Assembly (NCBI GenBank): GCA_017303795.1
Contig: JAFLBR010000002.1
Location: 372,001 to 436,000 of the forward strand
Source of the DNA: Cytophagales bacterium
GTDB taxonomy: Bacteria; Bacteroidota; Bacteroidia; Cytophagales; Cyclobacteriaceae
Length of the DNA: 64,000 nt
Direction: 5' to 3'
Below are positions 26,154 through 33,867 of the stretch, one piece after another. The translations under genes were made by a program, and so were the position numbers. Within the stretch, counting starts at the first letter, position 1. Each line of letters begins with the position of its first letter. Under the pieces are notes generated by a model, which ran no database searches, had not been told where the DNA came from, and worked only from the letters and a program-made list of their open reading frames with translations.

Positions 26154-27197
26154 TTACTTCTTTGCTTTCGGCTGTAGACTCACTAGGCCTAATGCATTAT
26201 TTCCTGCAATCACAATCCAATTTCCCGTTCTGGCTTTTCGTACGGCATGAAACCCTTTTTCGTCCGATAGCGGTAGCCAGTGTTTTCCACCATCTGTTGA
26301 GTACTCTGTACCCGTTGGGCCGGTTGTTACCAGAGTATTAACAGATAAGTACTCCACACATTCACGATATCCACTCGGTACACGTTCAGCTTCTTTCCAG
26401 GTTTTACCACTATCATTAGTATAAAATGCATTTCTAATTTTCAGGCTGTCAATTGCAAAATCACCACCCACTACTACACCAGCCTTAGAACTTTGAAAAG
26501 CAACAGAAAAAATGCCTGCGCTTTCTTTTCCCTGTTGTGCGGGCGGGGTAGCATTACTCCATGTTTTGCCTCGATTATCAGAAATAAACAAACGCGATGT
26601 TTTGCCTCCGGTAGCAATTACTAATCGTTTCTTATCGTAGCATCTTATGCCAGTGCTGCTTGCCGCAAAGGAGGCTTCGCCTTCATTTAATTTAGGTCGG
26701 GTTTCTAGTGCTGGTTCGTGCCAGGTTTTGCCACCATCTTTTGTGAACAATAAAAACATGTGTCCATCTATCGGATCGCCATACATAACACCTTCAAGCT
26801 TATTCCAGAAATCTACACCATCTATAAAAATTTCAGCTGCGGTATTGGTGTAAACCGCTTGCCAGCTTTTACCGCAATTAGTTGTGCGCAAGATATAGGC
26901 AGGCGAACCCGCATTTGCAATAAGTGCTGTTGAATCGTTGAACGCATAAAGCGACCGGAAGTCTAACGTTTCGTAACCCGGTACTTGATTAAACTCCCAA
27001 TGTAAACCACGATTTGTTGTGCGCCCAACCCAACCTTTGCTGCCGCTTACCCAAGCAACAGAATCGTTTACAACCGAGAGACCTCTGAAAGACGAACGCA
27101 CCGCTGGTAGCAGAGGATATTTTTCAATGTATTGTGAATAACTGTAGCCAGAAATTAATTGAAAACTCAGGAGCAGTACAAAAAAACGTTTGTTCAT
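26154..27197 (-). CDS. Secreted YCF48/BNR-like beta-propeller protein
   Basis: 347 residues with a signal peptide (FVLLLSFQLISGYSYSQ). Seven or so blades each end in an Asp-box-like turn: TTNRGLHW, TTNCGKSW, TKDGGKTW, SDNRGKTW, TNDSGKTW, STDGGKHW. This is the layout of Bacteroidota YCF48-like proteins often annotated 'oxidoreductase', a label the sequence does not support. No T9SS tail, so probably periplasmic. The repeats recall the larger propeller at 19103-23050 but the proteins are otherwise distinct. Confidence 0.8.
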   Translation of the reverse strand: MNKRFFVLLLSFQLISGYSYSQYIEKYPLLPAVRSSFRGLSVVNDSVAWVSGSKGWVGRTTNRGLHWEFNQVPGYETLDFRSLYAFNDSTALIANAGSPAYILRTTNCGKSWQAVYTNTAAEIFIDGVDFWNKLEGVMYGDPIDGHMFLLFTKDGGKTWHEPALETRPKLNEGEASFAASSTGIRCYDKKRLVIATGGKTSRLFISDNRGKTWSNATPPAQQGKESAGIFSVAFQSSKAGVVVGGDFAIDSLKIRNAFYTNDSGKTWKEAERVPSGYRECVEYLSVNTLVTTGPTGTEYSTDGGKHWLPLSDEKGFHAVRKARTGNWIVIAGNNALGLVSLQPKAKK

Positions 27198-27264
27198 TTT
27201 GCAGAATAATTTTCCTTATTGAAATTATTATCGACATATTTAAGAAATAATCTTGAAAATCCTG

Positions 27265-27774
27265 ATGAGACTAATTAAGTATTTCCATTTGGCTATTTGC
27301 GTAATGCTGGTAACGCTATTATCATGTAAAGAAGATGATCCTGAGCCAGCATATGAATTGAAGGCTCGCTTATTAGCAGGTGCAAAAGGGGCAAGTAAAA
27401 ATTGGAGCCTTACTTCTGCTACTGTAACATTTGAAGGAGATACTGAACCTTTTGAGTTTGATCCTTGCTTTCTGGATAACGTGTATAAGTTTACCAACAA
27501 TGCCACACAGGATTATGAATTAACAGAAGGCTTAACAAAGTGTGCTACTGACGCCCCAACTATTGTAGAATCTGGCAACTGGTCATTTACAAGCGATGGC
27601 GAAATTCTGATAGTCCTTACTTATAACTTTACTGGTTCCGATGCGGTGATCTTCGCTTTTTTAGCGCGCCCGGCAATAGTAAAAGAGTTAACTGAGGATT
27701 CCTTGAAACTTGAAATTGAGCTTGACCTGGATGGCGAGATTGAAATTTATAATCTCAATTTCGAAGCCAATTGA
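27265..27774 (+). CDS. Putative lipoprotein, lipocalin-like domain
   Basis: About 169 residues from the ATG at 27265, which gives a clean lipoprotein signal (MRLIKYFHLAICVMLVTLLSC); a TTG four codons earlier is a weaker alternative. After an acidic linker (KEDDPEPAYEL) the sequence has the pattern of the Bacteroidota lipocalin-like or DUF5004-type domain: KNWSLTSATVTF, GNWSFTSDGEIL and a hydrophobic beta-rich C-terminus. Family assignment is tentative. Its TGA overlaps the TTG start of the following SGNH hydrolase (ATTGA), so the two are coupled. Confidence 0.65.
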   Translation: MRLIKYFHLAICVMLVTLLSCKEDDPEPAYELKARLLAGAKGASKNWSLTSATVTFEGDTEPFEFDPCFLDNVYKFTNNATQDYELTEGLTKCATDAPTIVESGNWSFTSDGEILIVLTYNFTGSDAVIFAFLARPAIVKELTEDSLKLEIELDLDGEIEIYNLNFEAN

Positions 27775-28409
27775 AAAAGTTAATTTTGTTTGTCGCCATG
27801 ATTTCCCTGTTCGGAAATACAATCAAAGCTCAACAAGATAAAAAATTTCTTGCTTTAGGCGATTCCTATACCATTGGCGAGAGCGTTGCCGAAGCCGAAC
27901 GCTGGCCCAATCAACTGGTAGCTAAACTCAAACTAACAGCGCCACGCATTATTGCCACCACCGGTTGGCGAACCGATAACTTAAAAGATGCGATTGAGGC
28001 TGCAAATCTAAAACCTGAATATGATCTGGTTTCGTTGCTGATTGGCGTAAACAATCAATATCAAGGTAAGTCTATTGAAATTTATGAACGCGAGTTTGAA
28101 GAATTGCTTCAAACTTCAATCAAACTCGCCAAGGGCAAAAAGAAAAATGTGTTTGTAGTTTCTATTCCCGATTATGGGTACACACCTTTTGGTAAAGCGA
28201 AACAAGAAAAGATTTCTGAAGAATTAGATCAATACAATGCTATCAACAAACGCATCGCAGCAAAGTACGGTGTAAAGTATTTTAACATTACGGAGATTTC
28301 CCGCAAAGGCTTAGAAGATGTTGAACTTGTTGCTGGTGATGGTCTTCATCCGTCAGGTAAAATGTATGCGCAGTGGGTGGAGGTGATTCATTCCGGCCTT
28401 AAAAAGTAG
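27771..28409 (+). CDS. Secreted SGNH/GDSL hydrolase
   Basis: 212 residues: signal peptide (KKLILFVAMISLFGNTIKAQ), block I nucleophile motif LGDSYTIGE (about 29-37), block III Asn in GVNNQ and block V DGLHPSG with the Asp/His pair. These serve as Ser-Asp-His esterases on acyl groups of lipids or glycans; the substrate is unknown. The start is TTG at 27771, overlapping the stop of the preceding lipoprotein; no ATG exists before the signal peptide. Its 3' end faces another SGNH hydrolase (28484-29095) across a 74-bp region with an inverted repeat. Confidence 0.85.
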   Translation: MKKLILFVAMISLFGNTIKAQQDKKFLALGDSYTIGESVAEAERWPNQLVAKLKLTAPRIIATTGWRTDNLKDAIEAANLKPEYDLVSLLIGVNNQYQGKSIEIYEREFEELLQTSIKLAKGKKKNVFVVSIPDYGYTPFGKAKQEKISEELDQYNAINKRIAAKYGVKYFNITEISRKGLEDVELVAGDGLHPSGKMYAQWVEVIHSGLKK

Positions 28410-28479
28410 CCACTGATTCACTGATTATTCTATCAATTACCAAGTCCAAGAATCTGTGGCGATCTGTGTAATCAGTGGC
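28409..28479. repeat. Inverted repeat between two convergent SGNH hydrolase genes
   Basis: GCCACTGATT (28409-28418) and AATCAGTGGC (28470-28479) form perfect 10-bp arms around 51 bp. Inside, CTGTGGCGATCTGTG repeats a GATCTGTG-like word and CACTGATT occurs twice (CACTGATTCACTGATT). It could form a long hairpin acting as a bidirectional terminator, or be a dispersed intergenic repeat. The + strand continues into AGTTTT. Confidence 0.6.
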
Positions 28480-28483
28480 AGTT

Positions 28484-29095
28484 TTAAATCAATTTTTCAA
28501 ATACACTTTTCAGATTGGTTGCAATAATCTTATGCCCCTCAGCCGTAGGGTGAATGCCATCAGCCTGGTTTAGTTTTTCGTTGCCTGCTACACCGTCCAA
28601 CAGGAATGAAATTAAAACTGCATTGTTCTTTTTGGCGAGATCAGGATAAATGTTCCGGAATGAATCGGTGTATTGTTTGCCCATATTCGGGGGCACCATC
28701 ATACCAGCCAACACAATTTTGCATTGCGGGTATTTGCCTTTCACTTTATCGATAATACTCTGCAGGTTTTTTTGTGTTTGATCGAGCGGTAATCCACGCA
28801 AGCCATCGTTGGCACCCAGCTCTAAAACAAAAACATCTACTGGTTGGCGTAAAATCCAATCAATGCGACTCAGGCCCCCAGCCGAAGTTTCCCCGCTAAG
28901 GCCAGCATTTACCACCTTCACTTTCTTTTCGGATTTGTTCAGTTCTTTTTCAATCAAAGCCGGAAAAGCTTCTTCGGGCGAGAGGCCATAACCCGCGGTA
29001 AGGCTATCGCCAAAAAATAAAATTGTTTTGGGCGGTGCGGGTGAAAAAAATGCTGTTAACAAAACAATAAGAAATGAATATTTGCCGACTACCAT
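28484..29095 (-). CDS. TesA-like SGNH hydrolase (arylesterase / acyl-CoA thioesterase I type)
   Basis: 203 residues with a signal peptide, block I FFGDSLTAGYGL (about 27-38), block II with NAGLSGETSAGG, block III GANDGLRG and block V DGIHPTAEGH, the full SGNH set in the arrangement of E. coli TesA. TesA acts in the periplasm on acyl esters and thioesters. In E. coli tesA stands opposite ybbA-ybbP; the same divergent trio is seen here with the ABC pair at 29178-32443, which supports the TesA assignment. Start ATG 29095, 82 bp from the ABC gene start. Confidence 0.88.
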   Translation of the reverse strand: MVVGKYSFLIVLLTAFFSPAPPKTILFFGDSLTAGYGLSPEEAFPALIEKELNKSEKKVKVVNAGLSGETSAGGLSRIDWILRQPVDVFVLELGANDGLRGLPLDQTQKNLQSIIDKVKGKYPQCKIVLAGMMVPPNMGKQYTDSFRNIYPDLAKKNNAVLISFLLDGVAGNEKLNQADGIHPTAEGHKIIATNLKSVFEKLI

Positions 29096-29177
29096 AATAA
29101 TTGTGTATTGTTGAAATTACGTTGAACAATTTTACTCAATTAACGATTTAATTCCTGATCGGTTATCTTTAATTATC

Positions 29178-29870
29178 ATGCCAGAAACAGTTTTGCAGGC
29201 CGAGGGCCTCACCAAAGTTTACAAATCGGCCGAACGCAATCTCATGGTTTTGGATCATGTGTCGTTTGAAGTGCAGCAAGGAACCAGCGTAGCGATTATC
29301 GGCCCATCGGGTAGCGGTAAAACCACGTTGCTGGGTTTATGTGCCGGGTTAGATGTAGCCAGTAGCGGCACAGTTTCGCTCATGGGTTTTAAACTAAACG
29401 CGATGAATGAAGACGATCGCGCCTACCTGCGTAATCAATACATTGGTTTTGTGTTTCAGAATTTTCAATTGCTGCCAACCTTAACGGCATTGGAAAATGT
29501 GATGGTGCCGCTCGAACTTCGGGGCGAACGCAATGTAGCCTCCAAAGCAAAAGACTTACTTGCCCGTGTGGGCCTGGCCGAGCGCATCAGTCATTATCCA
29601 TCGCAACTTTCAGGAGGTGAACAACAGCGCGTAGCTATGGCGCGGGCGTTTATCACTTCGCCCAGAGTTTTATTTGCCGATGAACCTACCGGAAATCTGG
29701 ATGATGAGAACGCCACACAAGTAACAGACTTGTTATTTGAAATGAATCGTCAGGAAAAAACAACATTGGTGTTGGTAACGCATAACCTTGAGTTGGCCGA
29801 AAAAACACAACGCATTCTGCAAATGAAAGGTGCTAAACTGGTTAACGAACGCATTCTTTCATTGGCATGA
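29178..29870 (+). CDS. ABC transporter ATP-binding protein, YbbA/LolD type
   Basis: 230 residues with Walker [10 protein letters not shown] (42-50), Q-loop [10 protein letters not shown] (91-100), signature LSGGEQQ (154-160), Walker B VLFADEP (164-170) and the H-loop in VTHN. It groups by sequence with the MacB/LolD/YbbA ATPases that drive mechanotransmission through FtsX-like permeases rather than classic transport. Overlaps the permease start by 4 bp. Its neighbour upstream is the tesA-like gene, the classical ybbA context. Confidence 0.92.
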   Translation: MPETVLQAEGLTKVYKSAERNLMVLDHVSFEVQQGTSVAIIGPSGSGKTTLLGLCAGLDVASSGTVSLMGFKLNAMNEDDRAYLRNQYIGFVFQNFQLLPTLTALENVMVPLELRGERNVASKAKDLLARVGLAERISHYPSQLSGGEQQRVAMARAFITSPRVLFADEPTGNLDDENATQVTDLLFEMNRQEKTTLVLVTHNLELAEKTQRILQMKGAKLVNERILSLA

Positions 29871-32443
29871 TTGAGTATTTCATCCGCATAAAACGAAACG
29901 CAAAACCTATTTTCCGCGATCGCTGGGTCTGGCAAATGGCTTGGCGCGATGGTAAACACAACTTTGGCCGGTTGTTCTTGTTTGTTGCATCGCTCATTAC
30001 CGGCATTGCCGGAGTGGTGGCTATCAGTTCGCTCAATTATTCTATGCAGGGCGAACTGGATCGCAATGCAAAAGAATTATTAGGTGCCGATCTGGTTGTA
30101 AATAGTGGTCGCCCGTTCGATACTGCCTTCCGTAAAAAGATTGACACAGCCCAGCGCCAGTTTGCGCAAACTGCCGACATGGCTTCTATGGTCATGTTCA
30201 TGAACACCAAACAAAGTCGTTTGGTAAAACTTACTGCCTTACAAGGCGACTTTCCATTTTATGGTGATGTAGTAACGCAACCCACCAATGCATACGAGCT
30301 GATGAAGACTGGCCGCTATGCGATGCTGGATGAAGCGCTGGCCCGACAATACAATGTCAGTTCAGAAGATTCCATCAAGATTGGTAACATTCATTTTAAG
30401 ATGGCCGGGGTGGTAGAAAAATTTCCAGGTGGTGGTGCGTTAACGGCCACACTTGCACCGGCAGTTTATATTTCGTTAGATGCACTGGATTCAACCGGGT
30501 TAGTGCAGTTCGGTAGCCGCGTAAATTATAGTTTGTTTGTAAAAACTGTTTCCGATGCCGACACTAAAGTGGCGATGGAAACAATTAAACCTTATCGCGA
30601 TGAGTTGGGCTATAATGCCGATGATGTAGAAGAACGCAAAGAAGAGTTGGGTGAAGGTTTTAGCTCGGTGTATCGCTTCTTTTCTTTATTGGCATTTGTA
30701 GCATTAATCCTCGGCTGCATTGGTGTAGCGAGTTCAGTACATATTTATGCTCGCGAAAAACGCGATGAGGTGGCCGTGCTGCGGTGCATTGGTTCATCGG
30801 GCTGGCAGGCGTTTAATATTTATTTCATTCAGATTTTTGTATTAGGCATAATCGGTAGTGCCATTGGTGCGGTGTTGGGTGTGCTGATTCAACAAATTGT
30901 TCCGATTGTGTTTGGAAAATATTTGCCGGTTGAAATTCAGTTTGGCGTATCGTGGCGTGCCGTGACCGAAGGTGTGTTGTTAGGAACTATTGTGTCGGTT
31001 TTGTTTTCAATTTTACCGTTGGTGGCAGTGCGGTTTGTACCACCGTTATCGGTATTGCGGGCCGACTTTCAGCCATCGCGTGTGTTTTCAAAAACCCGGT
31101 GGGCTGCTATTATCTTAATCTTCTTATTTCCGGTACTGGCAGCGGCTTATCAAACTGAAAGTTTTATTTCGGGCGGATTGTTTTCGGTTGGGTTGATTGT
31201 AGCGCTTGGCGGATTGGCCTTGGTTGCGATGGGTTTGCTTTACCTGGTGCGCAGGTATTTCCCACAGAATAGTTCATTCGTATTCCGGCATGCGTTGTCG
31301 AATTTATTCCGACCTAATAATCAGACACAGATATTGTTGGTAACAATAGGATTGGGGGCATTCATAATCGCTACATTAAATATTATTCAAAGCAGTTTGT
31401 TGAATCAGGTGGAGTTTCGGGGTAATGCCAATCAATCCAATACTATTCTGTTTGATATTCAATCGCACCAGCGCGATTCAGTTGTGAAGTTGATTGAGAA
31501 ATATGAGTTACCCGTAAATCAGGTTGTGCCTATCATCACATGTCGCTTAAGTGAAGTAAAAGGGAAACCGGTAGAACAATTTAAACGCACCGATGCAGAT
31601 TCAGTGCGCATTCCCAATTGGGCACTTACGCGCGAATATCGCGTAACGTATCGCGATAGCCTGCACCATTCCGAAGAATTGATAAAAGGTGAATTGCAAT
31701 CATACAAGAAAGATCAACGCGATTCTGTTTTTGTAACCATTTCAGAGGGGATGCACGAAACGCTGCGGGTTGATGTAGGCGATTCGTTGGTGTTCGATAT
31801 CCAAGGCGTTCCGATTAAAACGTTTATCAGTGGCATTCGCAAAGTGGAGTGGCCTAAAGATCCACCTAATTTTATTTTCGTTTTCCCGAAAGGCGTGCTG
31901 GACGATGCACCTCAAATCTGGGTAGCTGCTACGCGCGTAGAAAATCAACAGAATGCGATTTTATTTCAGCAAGAGTTGGTGTTTAATTATGCGAATGTGT
32001 CGCTTATTGATCTGCGCCTAATCTTAAGCACGGTAGATGAACTCTTTGATAAAGTAGGTTTGGTGGTTCGCTTCCTGGCACTGTTCAGTATCATCACCGG
32101 GTTGGTTGTACTGGCAGGCGCAGTACTCAACAGTAAGTTTGCCCGCATGAAAGAAAATGTGTTGCTGCGTACCATTGGTGCACGCACCGGACAAATTACC
32201 CGCATCACTCTTATAGAGTACGGCTATGTCGGAATTTTTTCAGCCATTACCGGTCTGGGACTTTCACTGGGTGCCGGTTGGTTGCTCACCAAATTTTTCT
32301 TTGAGGTTCAGTTCTCAGTTGATTTTATAGAGTTGCTCTTTATTTCGGCAGGCGTGTTAATCCTTACCGTGTTAATAGGCTGGTGGAACTCTCGTGAAGT
32401 AATCTCTACGCCACCGTTGCAAGTGTTAAGGAAGGAGGGTTAA
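29867..32443 (+). CDS. Large FtsX-type ABC permease, YbbP-like
   Basis: 858 residues with about ten membrane helices in the YbbP arrangement: one N-terminal helix (about 34-56), a periplasmic domain (60-250), a block of three helices with an EKRDEVAVLRCIG motif (about 270-390), a central pair (about 405-460), a second periplasmic domain, and a C-terminal block with MKENVLLRTIGARTGQ (about 755-850). The ATPase partner overlaps it. E. coli YbbAP is inferred to handle hydrophobic compounds alongside TesA; the substrate here is unknown. The stop is followed at 32440-32460 by a sequence resembling the start region of the T9SS gene 33868. Confidence 0.88.
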   Translation: MIEYFIRIKRNAKPIFRDRWVWQMAWRDGKHNFGRLFLFVASLITGIAGVVAISSLNYSMQGELDRNAKELLGADLVVNSGRPFDTAFRKKIDTAQRQFAQTADMASMVMFMNTKQSRLVKLTALQGDFPFYGDVVTQPTNAYELMKTGRYAMLDEALARQYNVSSEDSIKIGNIHFKMAGVVEKFPGGGALTATLAPAVYISLDALDSTGLVQFGSRVNYSLFVKTVSDADTKVAMETIKPYRDELGYNADDVEERKEELGEGFSSVYRFFSLLAFVALILGCIGVASSVHIYAREKRDEVAVLRCIGSSGWQAFNIYFIQIFVLGIIGSAIGAVLGVLIQQIVPIVFGKYLPVEIQFGVSWRAVTEGVLLGTIVSVLFSILPLVAVRFVPPLSVLRADFQPSRVFSKTRWAAIILIFLFPVLAAAYQTESFISGGLFSVGLIVALGGLALVAMGLLYLVRRYFPQNSSFVFRHALSNLFRPNNQTQILLVTIGLGAFIIATLNIIQSSLLNQVEFRGNANQSNTILFDIQSHQRDSVVKLIEKYELPVNQVVPIITCRLSEVKGKPVEQFKRTDADSVRIPNWALTREYRVTYRDSLHHSEELIKGELQSYKKDQRDSVFVTISEGMHETLRVDVGDSLVFDIQGVPIKTFISGIRKVEWPKDPPNFIFVFPKGVLDDAPQIWVAATRVENQQNAILFQQELVFNYANVSLIDLRLILSTVDELFDKVGLVVRFLALFSIITGLVVLAGAVLNSKFARMKENVLLRTIGARTGQITRITLIEYGYVGIFSAITGLGLSLGAGWLLTKFFFEVQFSVDFIELLFISAGVLILTVLIGWWNSREVISTPPLQVLRKEG

Positions 32444-32491
32444 CTTTAAGGTAGGTGTACTTAGGTTACATGTTGGTGAAGAGCACCCAGC

Positions 32492-32908
32492 ATGAGCGGA
32501 ACAAATAATATGAATGAGGATTTGAATAAGCCCCAAACAAATAATCACCTGGCGAATATTATTCTCTTGGCGAACGCATTATTTTTAGTGGGGATGATTT
32601 TATACCAAGGTCCATATGTTGGTAGATTTGGTTATTCTTATACCGTAGGTACTGTGGTAAGTGTTTGTTCAAATTGGCAAGCCGGTGAAGGTTATAATTT
32701 TAAATATATTGTTAATAGAGATACTCTTTATTCTTGTCTTTCGACCAAAAGACCAATTGATTTTAATGATTGGGTTCTACTAAAATTTCCAAATTCTGAT
32801 CCAGGAAGAGCATCGTTTACCGGGTACAAATTAAAGGAGAGAATTATTATTCCAAATGGTGGTTGGAATGAATTTCCAATTGATTATTGTGAGGAAATTG
32901 ATAGGTAA
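32492..32908 (+). CDS. Hypothetical single-pass membrane protein in AT-rich insert
   Basis: 138 residues: a polar N-terminus, one membrane helix (about 22-41, ANIILLANALFLVGMILYQG), and an extracytoplasmic domain of about 95 residues with three cysteines (CSNW, YSCLS, IDYCEE). I do not recognise the family. ATG at 32492 or 32510. The DNA is markedly AT-richer than the YbbP-like gene before it. It lies between a 21-bp sequence at 32440-32460 and a near copy at 32961-32981 (18 of 21 bases), so it may be an inserted cassette. Confidence 0.55.
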   Translation: MSGTNNMNEDLNKPQTNNHLANIILLANALFLVGMILYQGPYVGRFGYSYTVGTVVSVCSNWQAGEGYNFKYIVNRDTLYSCLSTKRPIDFNDWVLLKFPNSDPGRASFTGYKLKERIIIPNGGWNEFPIDYCEEIDR

Positions 32909-32973
32909 TTTTTTAGACTACAAAAATTATTCACTGTTCAGCATCTTGAAGTATTGTTTATTACCTTTAAGGT

Positions 32974-33105
32974 ATGTGTGCCCGAATAGCGTTTGTGTGG
33001 ATTTGTTTGCTTTCAGGTTGGATCAATGCCTTCGGCCAGATTGAGTTTATTGAAAACAAATGCCAGTGGCCCCGCCCTTGCCGGTGTTCTTCACCGGCAA
33101 CTTAG
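32974..33105 (+). pseudogene. Truncated duplicate of the 5' end of the T9SS gene 33868-37110
   Basis: Bases 32974-33071 are identical over 98 bp to 33868-33965, the ATG and first 32 codons of the T9SS type B gene including its signal peptide. After codon 32 the sequence diverges into a GC-rich hairpin (33078-33100) and the frame ends at TAG 33103-33105 after 43 codons. It could still be translated into a short secreted peptide, but it is best read as a leftover of the duplication event. Confidence 0.85.
33070..33100. repeat. REP-like hairpin at the edge of the 98-bp duplication
   Basis: CCCCGCCC followed by the perfect 9-bp hairpin TTGCCGGTG-TTCTT-CACCGGCAA (33078-33100). The 26-bp string 33070-33095 recurs with one mismatch at 33743-33768 on the other side of the lipoprotein gene, where only the left arm and loop are kept. 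The element starts exactly where identity with the T9SS gene stops. Confidence 0.7.
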
Positions 33106-33159
33106 AAGTAGATGATTGTTTTTTTTAGCTTACATGTCTAACCTAAATGATTTCCTATC

Positions 33160-33609
33160 ATGGCATCAAAATTTAACACCAAAAAAATACTTTTCTTAAG
33201 TGCACTACTACTAGGGTGTGGTGACCTTCAAAAGAGTAAGTTCAATACAGAATCGTATTCAGATATATCTGGGTTATGGAGTCTAAAGCGATCGGATTCA
33301 AGCTATGCTGAGGTATATTTCTCTGATTCAACTTTATTATTTTCACATGCAGTTGATATAGCTATTAGAGGGTATAAACTAAAAAATGATAGCATATATA
33401 TTCTACTCAACGGAAAGGTTATTGACAATTTTAAACTTGAAAAAATTAGTTACAGTCAGATGAAAATAACTGACAAAATTAAAGAAACAAACTACTATAG
33501 AGTACATGATTCAATTTTCAGCAAAAGCGATTGGGAACATATCTTAAATTTTGATGAAGAGATATTTGCTAAGTATAGATTATATTTTTTTTCAAGAAGC
33601 TCAAGATGA
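33160..33609 (+). CDS. Small AT-rich lipoprotein gene within the duplication-flanked insert
   Basis: 149 residues with a lipoprotein signal (ILFLSALLLGC, Cys20) and then a lysine/serine/tyrosine-rich domain (SGLWSLKRSDSSYAEVYFSD) with a beta-like pattern reminiscent of small Bacteroidota lipocalin-like lipoproteins; the family is not recognised. The DNA is strongly AT-rich, unlike the flanking transporter and T9SS genes. It is bracketed by two imperfect 26-bp repeats (33070-33095, 33743-33768) and, outside these, by the 98-bp gene-start duplication. Confidence 0.6.
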   Translation: MASKFNTKKILFLSALLLGCGDLQKSKFNTESYSDISGLWSLKRSDSSYAEVYFSDSTLLFSHAVDIAIRGYKLKNDSIYILLNGKVIDNFKLEKISYSQMKITDKIKETNYYRVHDSIFSKSDWEHILNFDEEIFAKYRLYFFSRSSR

Positions 33610-33678
33610 AATAGAAAAATAGAAAGAGTTGGTTTCAAATTGGTTAAGACCTAAATGGATGTTGGTCAAATTTTAGTT

Positions 33679-33702
33679 ATTGCTGGTCGCCTGACCAGCA
33701 AT
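33679..33702. repeat. Perfect palindromic hairpin downstream of the insert lipoprotein gene
   Basis: ATTGCTGGTC-GCCT-GACCAGCAAT, 10-bp arms and a 4-nt loop, 70 bp after the lipoprotein stop. There is no T-run, so it is either a REP-like element or a weak terminator. Confidence 0.6.
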
Positions 33703-33742
33703 CTTAATCCCAACAAGCAAGATGCGAGTAGCTACCCTTGCT

Positions 33743-33768
33743 CCCCGCCCTTTCCGGTGTTCTTCACC
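33743..33768. repeat. Second copy of the 26-bp CCCCGCCCTT repeat
   Basis: Matches 33070-33095 at 25 of 26 positions, in the same orientation, 673 bp away. It is followed within 50 bp by AAGGGTCGAATCCCT (about 33783-33797), which looks like a tRNA T-arm missing one loop base, then by a T-run; no complete tRNA can be folded around it. Confidence 0.65.
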
Positions 33769-33867
33769 ATAGTCGTTAATTTAAGGGTCGAATCCCTCCG
33801 CCTTTATCAATTTTTTTCAATGATACTCTCTCTTGCAAGTATTATCTAACAGCGTTAACTTTAAACC

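Noticed and set aside
26154-27197. Oxidoreductase
   Set aside because: Only propeller blades with Asp-box turns are visible, with no cofactor-binding motif.
32856-33044. ORF of 62 codons overlapping the end of the 32492 gene
   Set aside because: It reads the duplicated T9SS gene start in a wrong frame and has no coding character of its own.
33700-33810. Possible tRNA gene near AAGGGTCGAATCCCTCC
   Set aside because: Only a T-arm-like piece with a 6-nt loop is present. No matching acceptor strand, D-arm or anticodon arm can be placed upstream, so it is at most a relic.
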